A stretch of DNA of 64,000 bases, taken from Lacisediminihabitans sp046156175 (GTDB lineage: Bacteria; Actinomycetota; Actinomycetes; Actinomycetales; Microbacteriaceae). The stretch lies in the NCBI RefSeq assembly GCF_046156175.1, contig NZ_JAYLVL010000003.1:1-64000 (forward strand). Direction: 5' to 3'. The position numbers and the translations under genes are program-made. The notes below the pieces were generated by a model that was not told the DNA's origin, did no database searches, and saw only the letters and a list, made by a program, of their open reading frames with translations. This document shows positions 24,095 to 32,833 of the stretch, in pieces. Position 1 is the first letter of the stretch, and each line of letters starts with the position of its first letter.

Positions 24095-24889
24095 TCACTG
24101 CACCATCCGGGCCGCGCTGCGCGCCCCCTTCGGTAAGACGTACCACCCGAGGCAGGCAAGAACAGCCAGCAACCCGCTGAACGCGATAGAGATAGTGGCG
24201 GTGCGATAGAGCACGGTGCGATCGAAGAGGTCGGCACCGGCGGCGACTCCGCCAATCCAGATCGCGAGAGCGACCGCCGCCAGCACCACTCCGATGGTCA
24301 CCCACACTGCGATCCTCACTCGCGAGTCCAACCGCGTGGAATCGGTGCCGGATGCTCGCGTGCCTACCGATGGCATGCGCCGCACCCAGCCAACGGCCCA
24401 GATCGCGACAATGACGAGCCCGCCGACGCTGCTTGCGTATTGCGCCCAGCGATAGGCTGCGAACGGTCCGAGTTGCGCGCGAAACCCAGCCACGTGCAGC
24501 ACCACCCAGCCGTCCGGATGGGTGAAGGAATCCCACGCGAGATGGGTGGCGATTCCCACCAGCAACGACACCAGGATCATCGCGACCCGGCTGAACCTCG
24601 GTAGTCGGGGAGGTCCCTCGGGCGGCCGCAAGCGGGCGCGCACCCAGTCGGGAGCGAAGTCACCGATGGGTGCTCGGAAGACGAATATCCACAGCACCAG
24701 AACAACGATCCCCATCGGCAGATCGGCCAGCGGCACCCCGGGAATCGAGTGCGTCAGCCCCCTCGGGATACCGAGCGGCAGAAAGTACGGCAGATCCGGC
24801 ACCATGCTGCCGATCACCAACGCCGCCGGAGCGAGTGGCGACCGCACGAACGGCAGAATCGCGGCGATGTGACTCGGAGTGAACGGCAT
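24095..24889 (-). CDS. DUF4184 family membrane protein
   Basis: This 264-aa integral membrane protein starts MPFTPSHIAAILPFVRSPLAPAALVIGSMVPDLPYF (in parts: MPFTPSHIAAILPF and IGSMVPDLPYFLP). That opening, with a histidine at position 7 and an MVPDLPYF motif, is characteristic of DUF4184. A second conserved spot is GIATHLAWDSFTHPDGW. Histidines and aspartates in these motifs recall membrane-bound metal hydrolases of the YdjM type, but no activity is known. Six or seven membrane segments can be drawn. It is not obviously in an operon; metE lies downstream of its start side after a 94-bp gap. Confidence 0.85.
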   Translation of the reverse strand: MPFTPSHIAAILPFVRSPLAPAALVIGSMVPDLPYFLPLGIPRGLTHSIPGVPLADLPMGIVVLVLWIFVFRAPIGDFAPDWVRARLRPPEGPPRLPRFSRVAMILVSLLVGIATHLAWDSFTHPDGWVVLHVAGFRAQLGPFAAYRWAQYASSVGGLVIVAIWAVGWVRRMPSVGTRASGTDSTRLDSRVRIAVWVTIGVVLAAVALAIWIGGVAAGADLFDRTVLYRTATISIAFSGLLAVLACLGWYVLPKGARSAARMVQ

Positions 24890-24983
24890 CCGCTCACCCT
24901 AGCCGCGGCCCCGCATTGCCCTGAGCGACACGCACACCCGATTGTCCGGGCACGCGGGTCACTCAGGGCAGCACAGCGACCTG

Positions 24984-27299
24984 CTACTGCGCGCTCACCC
25001 GCTCACGCACGGCACGCGTTGCGGCGACGACGTTGGTGAGGGATGCCACGGTCTCGTCGTAGCCGCGGGTCTTCAAGCCGCAGTCGGGGTTCACCCATAC
25101 CTGGCGGTTGGGGATCGATCCGAGTGCGATCTCGATGAGGTCGGTGACCTCCTCGATCGAGGGCACGCGCGGGGAGTGGATGTCGTACACGCCCGGGCCG
25201 ATGCCGCGACCGAAGCCGCTGCGCTGGATGTCGGGAACGACCTCCATCTTCGACCGGGCGGCCTCGATGGACGTCACATCGGCATCCAGGTTGTTGATGG
25301 CGTCGATGACCACACCGAACTCGGAGTAGCAGAGGTGGGTGTGGATCTGGGTCTTGGCCTCGACCCCCGCTGTCGCCAGGCGGAAGGATCGCACGGACCA
25401 GTCGAGGTAGGCGGCCTGGTCTGCCTTCTTGAGAGGCAGCAGCTCGCGCAGCGCGGGCTCATCCACCTGGATGATTCCGATGCCTGCCTCCTCGAGGTCT
25501 TCGATCTCGTCGCGGAGCGCGAGCGCGACCTGATTGGCCGTCTCCCCCAGCGGCTGATCGTCGCGCACGAAGCTCCAGGCCAGGATGGTGACCGGGCCGG
25601 TGAGCATGCCCTTGACCGGCTTCTCGGTGAGACTCTGCGTGTACGACGACCACTCCACGGTGATGGGCGCCTCGCGCGCGACATCCCCCCACAGGATCGA
25701 CGGACGCGTACAGCGGCTGCCGTAGGACTGCACCCAGCCGTTCTGCGTCACCGCGAAGCCGTCGAGGTGTTCGGCGAAGTACTGCACCATGTCGTTGCGC
25801 TCGGGCTCGCCGTGCACGATCACGTCGATTCCGATCTCCTCCTGCAGATCGACGACGCTCTTGATCTCCGCCTTCAGGAAGTCGATGTACTCGTTCTCGC
25901 TGATCTCGCCCTTCGCATTGGCCGCGCGGGCCTTGCGGATGTTGCCGGTCTGCGGAAACGATCCGATCGTCGTCGTGGGAAGGAACGGCAGGTTGAGGGC
26001 GGCATCCTGCGCGGCAAGGCGCTCGGAGTAGTCGCCGCGCCCGAAGTCGGCCTCCGTGAGAGCGGCCGCTCGCGCACGCACGTCTCCGTCGCGAACTCCG
26101 GGGGCGATCCGGCGGTCGGCAAGAGCGGCCGAAGCGGCATCGAGGTCTCCCTGGATAGCGGATGCACCGCCCGCGAGTCCCGCCGCGAGGACCGCGATCT
26201 GCGCCACCTTCTGGTCCGCGAAGGCGAGCCAGCTCTTCAGGCGGTCGTCGAGAAATGGCTCGTCCGCGACGTCGTGCGGGGTGTGGAAGAGGCTCGTGGA
26301 CGATGTGACGGCCACGTTGGGCGATAGCGCCTTCAACGACTCGAGGGTGTCGAAAGCGGCGGCGAGGTCTCCGCGCCAGATGTTGTGACCGTCGATCACG
26401 CCACCGACCAGCGTCTTCTCGGTGTGGAAGTCCTCCGGGATGGACCCCTTCACGAGGTCGAGCCCGATGGCCTCGATCGAGGTCGAGTCGAGCACCGGGA
26501 GCGCGTCGTCGAGGCTGCCGTAGGGCGCGGCGACGAAGATCTGCGGGCGCACGTCCAGGGCACCGAGGGCGTCATAGGCACGCTTGGTGGCGGCCAGCAC
26601 CTCGGCGCGGGGAACCTCGATGCTCTCGCTGACGAGCGCGGGCTCGTCCAGCTGCACCCACTCGGCACCGACGGCGGTCAGAGCGGCGAGCAGTTCGGCG
26701 TAGACCGGCAGGAGGTCGTCGAGGCGATCGAGGGGCTGGTAGCCCTCCGGAGCGTCCTCACTCGCCTTGCTGAGCAGCAGGAAGGTGACCGGGCCGACGA
26801 TGACGGGGCGGGTGCGGAAGCCGCTGGTGGTGGCCTCTGCGACCTCGCGAACCAAGCGGTCGGAGGCGAGGTGGAAGTCGGTCTCCGGACCGATCTCCGG
26901 CACGAGGTAGTGGTAGTTGGAGTCGAACCACTTGGTCATCTCGGCGGGGGTGTTGTTGCCTTCGCCACGGGCGATGGTGAAATATCCGGCGAGGTCGACG
27001 GTGCCGTCGGCGGCGACGAGTGAGGCGAAACGAGTGGGCACGGCGCCGACGGCGACCGCGGCATCCAGCATCTGGTCGTAGAAGGAGAAGGCCTCGGGGA
27101 TCGAAGAATCGGACTTGCCGAGACCGAGGGAGACCAGGCGCTCACGGGTGACAGCCCGCAACTCGGCGGCGGTCGCCTCGAGCTCATCGGCCGTGATGCG
27201 GCCGGCCCAGAATGACTCGACGGCCTTCTTGAGCTCGCGGCGACGGCCGATCCGGGGGTAGCCCAGGATGCTGCCGGTGGGGAATGAGGGGGTCGTCAT
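24984..27299 (-). CDS. metE: Cobalamin-independent methionine synthase
   Basis: MetE methylates homocysteine with 5-methyltetrahydrofolate triglutamate without B12. The 771-aa protein has the double-barrel layout. It begins GSILGYPRIGRRRELKKAVESFW, and LPFLPTTTIGSFPQT opens the C-terminal barrel. Zinc ligands are visible in THLCYSEF (His and Cys), in an intervening glutamate and in VNPDCGLKTRGYDE (Cys). It overlaps metF by 4 bp (ATGA), so the methyl-donor reductase and the synthase are coupled. No cobalamin or SAM riboswitch was recognised upstream of metF. Confidence 0.98.
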   Translation of the reverse strand: MTTPSFPTGSILGYPRIGRRRELKKAVESFWAGRITADELEATAAELRAVTRERLVSLGLGKSDSSIPEAFSFYDQMLDAAVAVGAVPTRFASLVAADGTVDLAGYFTIARGEGNNTPAEMTKWFDSNYHYLVPEIGPETDFHLASDRLVREVAEATTSGFRTRPVIVGPVTFLLLSKASEDAPEGYQPLDRLDDLLPVYAELLAALTAVGAEWVQLDEPALVSESIEVPRAEVLAATKRAYDALGALDVRPQIFVAAPYGSLDDALPVLDSTSIEAIGLDLVKGSIPEDFHTEKTLVGGVIDGHNIWRGDLAAAFDTLESLKALSPNVAVTSSTSLFHTPHDVADEPFLDDRLKSWLAFADQKVAQIAVLAAGLAGGASAIQGDLDAASAALADRRIAPGVRDGDVRARAAALTEADFGRGDYSERLAAQDAALNLPFLPTTTIGSFPQTGNIRKARAANAKGEISENEYIDFLKAEIKSVVDLQEEIGIDVIVHGEPERNDMVQYFAEHLDGFAVTQNGWVQSYGSRCTRPSILWGDVAREAPITVEWSSYTQSLTEKPVKGMLTGPVTILAWSFVRDDQPLGETANQVALALRDEIEDLEEAGIGIIQVDEPALRELLPLKKADQAAYLDWSVRSFRLATAGVEAKTQIHTHLCYSEFGVVIDAINNLDADVTSIEAARSKMEVVPDIQRSGFGRGIGPGVYDIHSPRVPSIEEVTDLIEIALGSIPNRQVWVNPDCGLKTRGYDETVASLTNVVAATRAVRERVSAQ

Positions 27300-28315
27300 A
27301 CGGATTCCTTGTGGTTGGGTGATTCTGGTGAGGTCAGCCCGGCGATGAGACCGACTCCGTTGAGAACGGACAGTACGGCCCGGTGCTGGTTGAAAGTGTA
27401 GAGGTGGAGGCCCGGCGCTCCTCCCGCGAGGATCTCGAGCGAGAGCGAGACGGCGTGCTCGATTCCGATCTCGGCCTGTTCGTCCGCGGAATCGCTGGCG
27501 TGCAGGCGCCGCGACAGCTCTTCGGGACGACGCTCACCGGTGAGTTCGAGAATTCGCTCGAGCCGGGTGGGGGCCGTGGCGGGCATCACGCCCGGCAGGA
27601 TCGGGATCGTGACCCCCGCGGTGCGGGCCTCATCGACGAAGCCGAGGTAGTCCTCGGCGTGGAAGAACAGCTGCGTGATCGCGACGGTCGCGCCGGAGAC
27701 CTGCTTGGCGAGCAGGGTGTCGATGTCCTGGTTCGACCGCTTCGACCGCGGATGCCCGTTGGGGAAGGCGGCCACGGCCACCCGCACCTTCTGGCGGGTC
27801 GAGGGGATCGCGCCGCCGCCGGAAGCGCTCCGCGACGGCAGAGTCGCATACTGCGCCCGCTCCGTCTGCACCCGGTGGATGAGCTGCACGAGTTCGGAAG
27901 CACTGCCGAGGTCGCCGAGGAACTGGTCGCCCTCGACCGCACCGCGCGGGGGATCGCCGCGGAGGGCGAGGAAGCTCGTGATGCCGGCATCGAGGAACTC
28001 GCGCACCAGACGGTTCGCTTCGTAGTGCGATGACCCGACGCAGGTCAGGTGGGCGAGGGGATGCACGGAGGTCTGCTCCCGGATGTACCGCAGCACCTCG
28101 AGCGAACTCTCGCGGGATGAGCCGTTGGCCCCGTAGGTGACCGACATGAAGTCGGGACCCACCGCGGCCAATTGCTGGATCGTGTCCCAGAGAGTGTGCG
28201 CCGCCGCCTCGTTACGGGGCGGAAACAGCTCGAACGAGAACGGGATGCGCGCGCTCGGCAGGCTGTTTTCGCCGGGGCTGTCGGGAGCGGGCACGGGTCT
28301 TGGTCCTCGGTGCAT
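27296..28315 (-). CDS. metF: Methylenetetrahydrofolate reductase
   Basis: MetF reduces 5,10-methylenetetrahydrofolate to the 5-methyl form that MetE uses next. The barrel starts at IPFSFELFPPRNEAA, with the conserved glutamate, then PDFMSVTYGANGSSRE, LTCVGSSHYE, LALRGDPP and TQLFFHAEDYLGFVDEAR (in parts: QLFFHAEDYLGF). The start is uncertain. ATG 28315 (339 aa) has no clear ribosome-binding site; GTG 28294 sits behind GAGGACC and may be the true start. The frame is open further upstream, but that part is a shadow of hflX. The 180 bp before it hold no gene. Confidence 0.93.
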   Translation of the reverse strand: MHRGPRPVPAPDSPGENSLPSARIPFSFELFPPRNEAAAHTLWDTIQQLAAVGPDFMSVTYGANGSSRESSLEVLRYIREQTSVHPLAHLTCVGSSHYEANRLVREFLDAGITSFLALRGDPPRGAVEGDQFLGDLGSASELVQLIHRVQTERAQYATLPSRSASGGGAIPSTRQKVRVAVAAFPNGHPRSKRSNQDIDTLLAKQVSGATVAITQLFFHAEDYLGFVDEARTAGVTIPILPGVMPATAPTRLERILELTGERRPEELSRRLHASDSADEQAEIGIEHAVSLSLEILAGGAPGLHLYTFNQHRAVLSVLNGVGLIAGLTSPESPNHKESV

Positions 28316-28496
28316 AGCGCCGGCTGTCGAGTGGACCACTAGGCCCACTGCATCGCCGTTCTGGTGGGATGCGGAGCCGATCGGCTCCTGTGGGCGGGTG
28401 CCGGGCTCGGCTGTCGCTCCTCGGCTCGCAACACTCGCGAACCTCAGTCCAGCCAGACTAGCAAGCAGAGCTGCTGCCGGCAGAAGTGTTACGCAA

Positions 28497-30026
28497 TCAG
28501 ACGACGACGGCGGGAACCGGTGTCGCGAACGGGCGCAGCGCGGCCGCATGCTCCTCGGTGACGAGCACCGAAATCCGCGTTCCGCCCTCTTCATACTCGG
28601 TCGAGACGATCCGGGCGTGGTCGTGAAGCGACGAAATGACGTCCCCCCGGTCGTAGGGCACGAGAAGGTCGAGTTCGATCGACGGGGCGGGCAGGGTGCG
28701 CGCGATCGCGGCGAGGATCTCCTCGATGCCCTCGCCGGTGCGAGCGGAGGCGAAGATCGCTTTCGGTTCGAGCCCCCGCAGCACGAGCCGCTGGCTGTCG
28801 TCGATGAGGTCGCTCTTGTTGAAGACCACGATCTCGGGGATATGCCGCGCCTCGACCTCGCCGATCACGTCCCGTACGGTCGCCAGTTGGCTGCCGGGGT
28901 CCGGGTGCGATCCGTCGACGACATGAAGGATCACATCCGAATCGGCGATCTCCTCGAAGGTGGAGCGGAACGCCTCGACCAGCTGGTGGGGCAGGTTGCG
29001 CACGAAACCGACAGTGTCGGTGAGGGTGTAGGCCTGGCCCTCCTCGGTCTCGTTCTTGCGCACCGCGGTGTCGAGGGTGGCGAACAGGGCGTTCTCCACG
29101 AGCGCTCCCGCTCGCGTGATGCGATTCAGAAGCGAAGACTTTCCGGCATTGGTATAGCCGGCGATGGCGACGGATGGCACGGAGTTGCGGTTGCGGTTCG
29201 CGCGCTTCGCCTCGCGGGCAGGCTTGAAGGCGAGGATCTGCTTCTTCAGCCGGGACATACGGGTGTGGATGCGGCGACGATCGAGCTCGATCTTCGTCTC
29301 ACCCGGACCGCGGCTTCCCATTCCGTTGCCGGCGCCTACCTGGCCACCGGCCTGGCGTGACATCGACTCGCCCCAGCCTCGGAGTCGGGGAAGCAGGTAT
29401 TCGAGCTGGGCGAGCTCGACCTGGGCCTTGCCCTCCCGGCTCTTGGCGTGCTGGCTGAAGATGTCGAGGATCACCGCCGTGCGGTCGATGACCTTCACCT
29501 TCACGACGTCCTCGAGCGCTCGGCGCTGGCTGGGGGCGAGCTCGCTGTCGACGATCACGGTGTCGGCGCCGACGCTGGCGACCACATCCCGGAGCTCGAT
29601 CGCCTTTCCCTTGCCGAAGAAGGTACTGGGATCGGGGGTCGCCCGCCGCTGGAGGAGCCCGTCGAGCACGGTGGCCCCGGCCGTCTCGGCAAGCGCGAAG
29701 AGCTCGCGCATCGAGTTCTCGGCCTCTTCGGTGTTGCCCTGGCTGTAGATGCCGATGAGCACGACGCGTTCGATACGCAGCTGCCGGTATTCGACCTCTG
29801 TGACGTCTTCGAGCTCGGTGGACAGACCGGCCACTCGACGGAGGGCCTGGCGGTCTTCGCGGTCGAACTGGTCCCCGTCGGAATCCGACTCGACCCCGCG
29901 GCTCTGGAGGGCCTGGGCGTTGCCGGACCCGAACAGTGTGTACCCGGCCGACTTGCTCGCGGCTTTCGCCAGCACGCGGCTGACGGCGTCGTCATCCTCG
30001 CGTGCGTCTGTCTCAGGTTCAATCAT
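28497..30026 (-). CDS. hflX: Ribosome-associated GTPase HflX
   Basis: HflX binds stalled or stressed 70S ribosomes and splits them. I start at MIEPETDARE (30026), giving 509 aa; the open frame continues 950 bp upstream but overlaps the divergent methyltransferase gene. The N-terminal HflX domain includes TPDPSTFFGKGKAIELRDVV and ELAPSQRRALEDVVKVKVIDRT (in parts: ELAPSQRRALED). The GTPase domain has IAGYTNAGKSSLLN, TLDTAVR, TDTVGFVRNLPH and FNKSD. In Corynebacterium hflX is a ClgR target; a clgR homologue is at 37860. Confidence 0.96.
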   Translation of the reverse strand: MIEPETDAREDDDAVSRVLAKAASKSAGYTLFGSGNAQALQSRGVESDSDGDQFDREDRQALRRVAGLSTELEDVTEVEYRQLRIERVVLIGIYSQGNTEEAENSMRELFALAETAGATVLDGLLQRRATPDPSTFFGKGKAIELRDVVASVGADTVIVDSELAPSQRRALEDVVKVKVIDRTAVILDIFSQHAKSREGKAQVELAQLEYLLPRLRGWGESMSRQAGGQVGAGNGMGSRGPGETKIELDRRRIHTRMSRLKKQILAFKPAREAKRANRNRNSVPSVAIAGYTNAGKSSLLNRITRAGALVENALFATLDTAVRKNETEEGQAYTLTDTVGFVRNLPHQLVEAFRSTFEEIADSDVILHVVDGSHPDPGSQLATVRDVIGEVEARHIPEIVVFNKSDLIDDSQRLVLRGLEPKAIFASARTGEGIEEILAAIARTLPAPSIELDLLVPYDRGDVISSLHDHARIVSTEYEEGGTRISVLVTEEHAAALRPFATPVPAVVV

Positions 30027-30068
30027 CTGGTTAACCCTAGCTCCTCGTATTTCGATAGGTTTCTCTGC

Positions 30069-30677
30069 ATGGCCTCTGAGCATTACTTCTCCGAAATGCC
30101 CGAGAGTGAGCTCAAGTTCCGCCAGATCCGCGTTCCGCTGGCCGATCAGACTTTCGAACTGACCACCTCCAACGGCATCTTCAGCCCCGAACGCATCGAC
30201 GCCGGAACCCAGGTGCTCCTCGCCAACACGCCCCCGGCGCCTCCCGGAGGAAATCTGCTCGACCTCGGCTGCGGGTGGGGACCGATCGCCCTCACTCTCG
30301 CCCTGCAATCGCCTCACGCCACCGTGTGGGCTGTGGATGTGAACTCCCGCGCCCTCGACCTCGTGCGCCGCAACGCCGAAGCCGTCGGCGTCACCAATAT
30401 CAACGCCGTGACCCCGGAAGATGTTCCCGCGGACCTGAGTTTCCTGTCTATCCGCTCGAATCCGCCGATCCGAGTCGGAAAGAACGAACTCCACGGGATG
30501 CTGGAGTTCTGGCTGCCACGGCTCGACCCGGAGTCCGATGCCTGGCTCGTCGTGCAGCGCAACCTCGGATCCGATTCCTTGCATCGCTGGCTCGAAGGCT
30601 GGCTCCCCGCGGACTTCGCCGTCTCGCGCGCGGCGACCAACAAGGGCTATCGGGTGCTGAGGGTCCGCCGCAAGTGA
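30069..30677 (+). CDS. Class I SAM-dependent methyltransferase, RsmC-like
   Basis: This 202-aa protein begins MASEHYFSEMPESELKF, 42 bp from the divergent hflX start. The MTS-type fold is clear: FELTTSNGIFSPERIDAGTQVLL, then the SAM loop LLDLGCGWGPIALTLAL (about 62-78) and AVDVNSRALDLVRRNAE. The target-base motif NPPIR (about 133) stands in for the NPPF/Y of rRNA guanine methyltransferases such as RsmC. Only one domain is present, half of E. coli RsmC. Substrate methylation of 16S rRNA is likely but not shown. Confidence 0.88.
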   Translation: MASEHYFSEMPESELKFRQIRVPLADQTFELTTSNGIFSPERIDAGTQVLLANTPPAPPGGNLLDLGCGWGPIALTLALQSPHATVWAVDVNSRALDLVRRNAEAVGVTNINAVTPEDVPADLSFLSIRSNPPIRVGKNELHGMLEFWLPRLDPESDAWLVVQRNLGSDSLHRWLEGWLPADFAVSRAATNKGYRVLRVRRK

Positions 30678-31048
30678 CCCGCACGGATCCTCCACACGAT
30701 GGATCCGACCGGAAGACCTTCGAGAGTTTCTCCCGTACCAGCGAGCCACGGTGGCTCTGAAGGCTCGCGACCTCGACGACGCGGAGGGGGCGAAGAGGCC
30801 GTTCCCCTCCCCCGGGACGGTCTCGGGGGTGGTTCGACACCGCACTGGCGTGGAACGCCACCGGTTCAGGGCGGCCAGCGAGTCATCCGGACACAAGTCA
30901 CGCGCTCGCGGCGGGAGAAACTGCCGCTCGCAGCGGGAGAGACTCCTTCGCGGGAGGGCGCCTGCCTCCCTCCGCGACGCCATATTGCCGCCGCCACTGA
31001 ACCGGGCCGCGCTTCATCGACCGCAAGGCCCCAGCCCCTCGGCGTGGG
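30678..31048. other. Intergenic stretch without a recognised gene
   Basis: These 371 bp separate two converging genes, the methyltransferase and dapF. Several short frames are open on both strands, as expected at this GC content, but none has a start with a ribosome-binding site or a recognisable domain. A few G/C-rich short inverted runs occur (for example GAGCCACGGTGGCTC near 30742), and none is followed by a clear T tract. Confidence 0.6.
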
Positions 31049-31924
31049 TCAGTAGGTGAGGTCGCCCTCGAAGACGAGCTCGGCGGGTCCACTCAACGAG
31101 ACGTGCTCGCCGTCTTCCGCGGCCCACATCCGCACGCCGAGGGTGCCGCCCGGCACCTCGACGCGCCACTGGTTCGGAGCACCGGCCCCGGCCCAGTGCC
31201 GGGTCGCGAGGGCCGCCGCAGCCGCGCCGGTGCCACAGGAGAGGGTTTCACCGCTGCCGCGCTCGTGCACGCGCATACGGATGCGTCCGACGCCGTCTTT
31301 CACCAGCGGGTCCATCGGCACGACGAACTCGACGTTCGCGCCCTCGGTCGCCTCCGGGTCGAGCACGGGGATGAAGGTCAGGTCGGCGCTCTCGAGCTCC
31401 TCATCGCTCGACAACGCGACGACGACGTGGGGGTTGCCGATGTTGATTCCGAGACCCGGGCGCGCCACAGACAGGTTCTTCGCGCGCACGAGCGGTTCGC
31501 CACCCTCGAGCGACCAGCGCCCCAGGTCGACCTGGAATCCGGAACTGTTCCGCTGCAGGTCGCGCACACCGCTCCGTGTGCCGATGGGAAGGGTCTCCCC
31601 CTGTCCCAGCGTCGCCAGCCCGTTCTGGATCAGGAACTTTGCGAAGACGCGGATGCCATTGCCACACATCTCCGACACCGATCCGTCGGCGTTGTGATAG
31701 TCCATGAACCACTCCGCGGCATCGTCCTCGGCGAGGGCAGCAGCACCCGCAGGCAGGTTCTGGGAACGCACCGCTCGGATGACGCCGTCGCCTCCCACGC
31801 CGAAGTGGCGGTCGGCGATCGCGGCGATCTGTGCGGGTGTGAGATCGATGAGGCCGTCGGGATCGGCGAAGAAGACGAAGTCGTTGCCGGTTCCGTGGCC
31901 CTTGGTGAAATGCAGGTCAGGCAT
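31049..31924 (-). CDS. dapF: Diaminopimelate epimerase
   Basis: DapF converts LL- to meso-diaminopimelate for lysine and peptidoglycan synthesis. The 291-aa protein begins LHFTKGHGTGNDFVFFADPDG. The first catalytic cysteine is in SVSEMCGNGIRVFAKFL and the second in GSGETLSCGTGAAAAALA; NADGS and GNPHVVV are further family motifs. The start overlaps the miaA stop by 8 bp. dapA and dapB, of the same pathway, are at 47301 and 52500. Confidence 0.96.
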   Translation of the reverse strand: MPDLHFTKGHGTGNDFVFFADPDGLIDLTPAQIAAIADRHFGVGGDGVIRAVRSQNLPAGAAALAEDDAAEWFMDYHNADGSVSEMCGNGIRVFAKFLIQNGLATLGQGETLPIGTRSGVRDLQRNSSGFQVDLGRWSLEGGEPLVRAKNLSVARPGLGINIGNPHVVVALSSDEELESADLTFIPVLDPEATEGANVEFVVPMDPLVKDGVGRIRMRVHERGSGETLSCGTGAAAAALATRHWAGAGAPNQWRVEVPGGTLGVRMWAAEDGEHVSLSGPAELVFEGDLTY

Positions 31925-32828
31925 GGTCCAAGAGTATCCGGCGGGCGGACGACACCCGGTCAGGGTCGTCCGAGTCCAGCCAGACCGTCTGGGGGTACCG
32001 CCGAAACCATCCCACCTGACGTCGGGCGTATTTGCGCGTGAGCACCCTGGTCTGCTCGATAGCCTCTGCCTCCGTGAGGTCTCCCCTGATCTGCCCGAGG
32101 GCCTGGGCATAACCGATGGCACGAGACGCCGTCACGCCGAGCCCGATGGTTTCGAGCGCTCGCGCCTCGTCGACGAGCCCGTCGCTCCACATCCCGGCCA
32201 CCCGGTCGTCCAGCCGCGGCACCAGGATGTCCCGCGGAGTGGTGAGTCCGAGCGAGGTTGTCGGCATCCAGTAGTCGGACTCGGCGGGCAGGCCCGATCC
32301 GAATGGCCGGCCGGTGAGCTCCACGACCTCGAGAGCACGCACCAGACGCCGGCCGTTGTGCGGACCGATCGCCGCCGCTGCATCCTCGTCGACCGCACGG
32401 AGATCGCGGTAGAGCAGGCCAGGACCTCTGTCGAGGAGTTCATGCTCCAGCCGCTCGCGAACCACCGGGTCGGTGGGGGGAAACTGGAAGTCGTAGACGA
32501 CCGAAGAGACGTAGAGCCCGGACCCGCCGACCAGGATCGGAACGGCACCGCGATCGAGGATGCCCGCTATCGTGCCTCGGGCATCCGCCTGGAACGCCGA
32601 GACGCTGGCCTCGTCGCGGGGGTCGAGCACATCGAACAGGTGGTGCGGGATGCCGCGACGCTCGTCGACCGGGAGCTTGGCCGTGCCGATATCCATGCCT
32701 CGATAGAGCTGCATGGCATCGGCATTGACGATCTCGGCCGCCTGGCCCTCGGAACAGAACCTGTCCGCGAGGTCGAGCGACAGGGCCGACTTGCCGGTGC
32801 CGGTCGCACCGACGATGACGACGAGCAT
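31917..32828 (-). CDS. miaA: tRNA dimethylallyltransferase
   Basis: MiaA adds a dimethylallyl group to A37 of tRNAs that read codons starting with U. I use the ATG at 32828 (MLVVIVGATGTGKSALSLDLA), giving 303 aa; upstream frame is shadow. Motifs are the P-loop GATGTGKSAL, NADAMQLYRGMDIGTAK, IPHHLFDVLDP, VGGSGLYVSSV and the C-terminal GYAQALG...TRKYARRQVGWFRR (in parts: RKYARRQVGWFR). It lies 5 bp downstream of miaB, whose product modifies the same base next. The order miaB-miaA-dapF is typical of actinobacteria. Confidence 0.96.
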   Translation of the reverse strand: MLVVIVGATGTGKSALSLDLADRFCSEGQAAEIVNADAMQLYRGMDIGTAKLPVDERRGIPHHLFDVLDPRDEASVSAFQADARGTIAGILDRGAVPILVGGSGLYVSSVVYDFQFPPTDPVVRERLEHELLDRGPGLLYRDLRAVDEDAAAAIGPHNGRRLVRALEVVELTGRPFGSGLPAESDYWMPTTSLGLTTPRDILVPRLDDRVAGMWSDGLVDEARALETIGLGVTASRAIGYAQALGQIRGDLTEAEAIEQTRVLTRKYARRQVGWFRRYPQTVWLDSDDPDRVSSARRILLDHA

Positions 32829-32833
32829 TGCCG

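Noticed and set aside
24942..26327. 461-residue plus-strand frame opposite metE
   Set aside because: It is a shadow of metE in the opposite strand with no recognisable domain.
28316..28496. SAM or cobalamin riboswitch upstream of metF-metE
   Set aside because: I looked for SAM-type leader motifs and the B12 box on the minus strand and found no convincing core. A covariance-model search would settle it.
30027..30983. N-terminal extension of hflX
   Set aside because: It would overlap the divergent methyltransferase gene and lacks HflX homology. HflX begins at MIEPETD.
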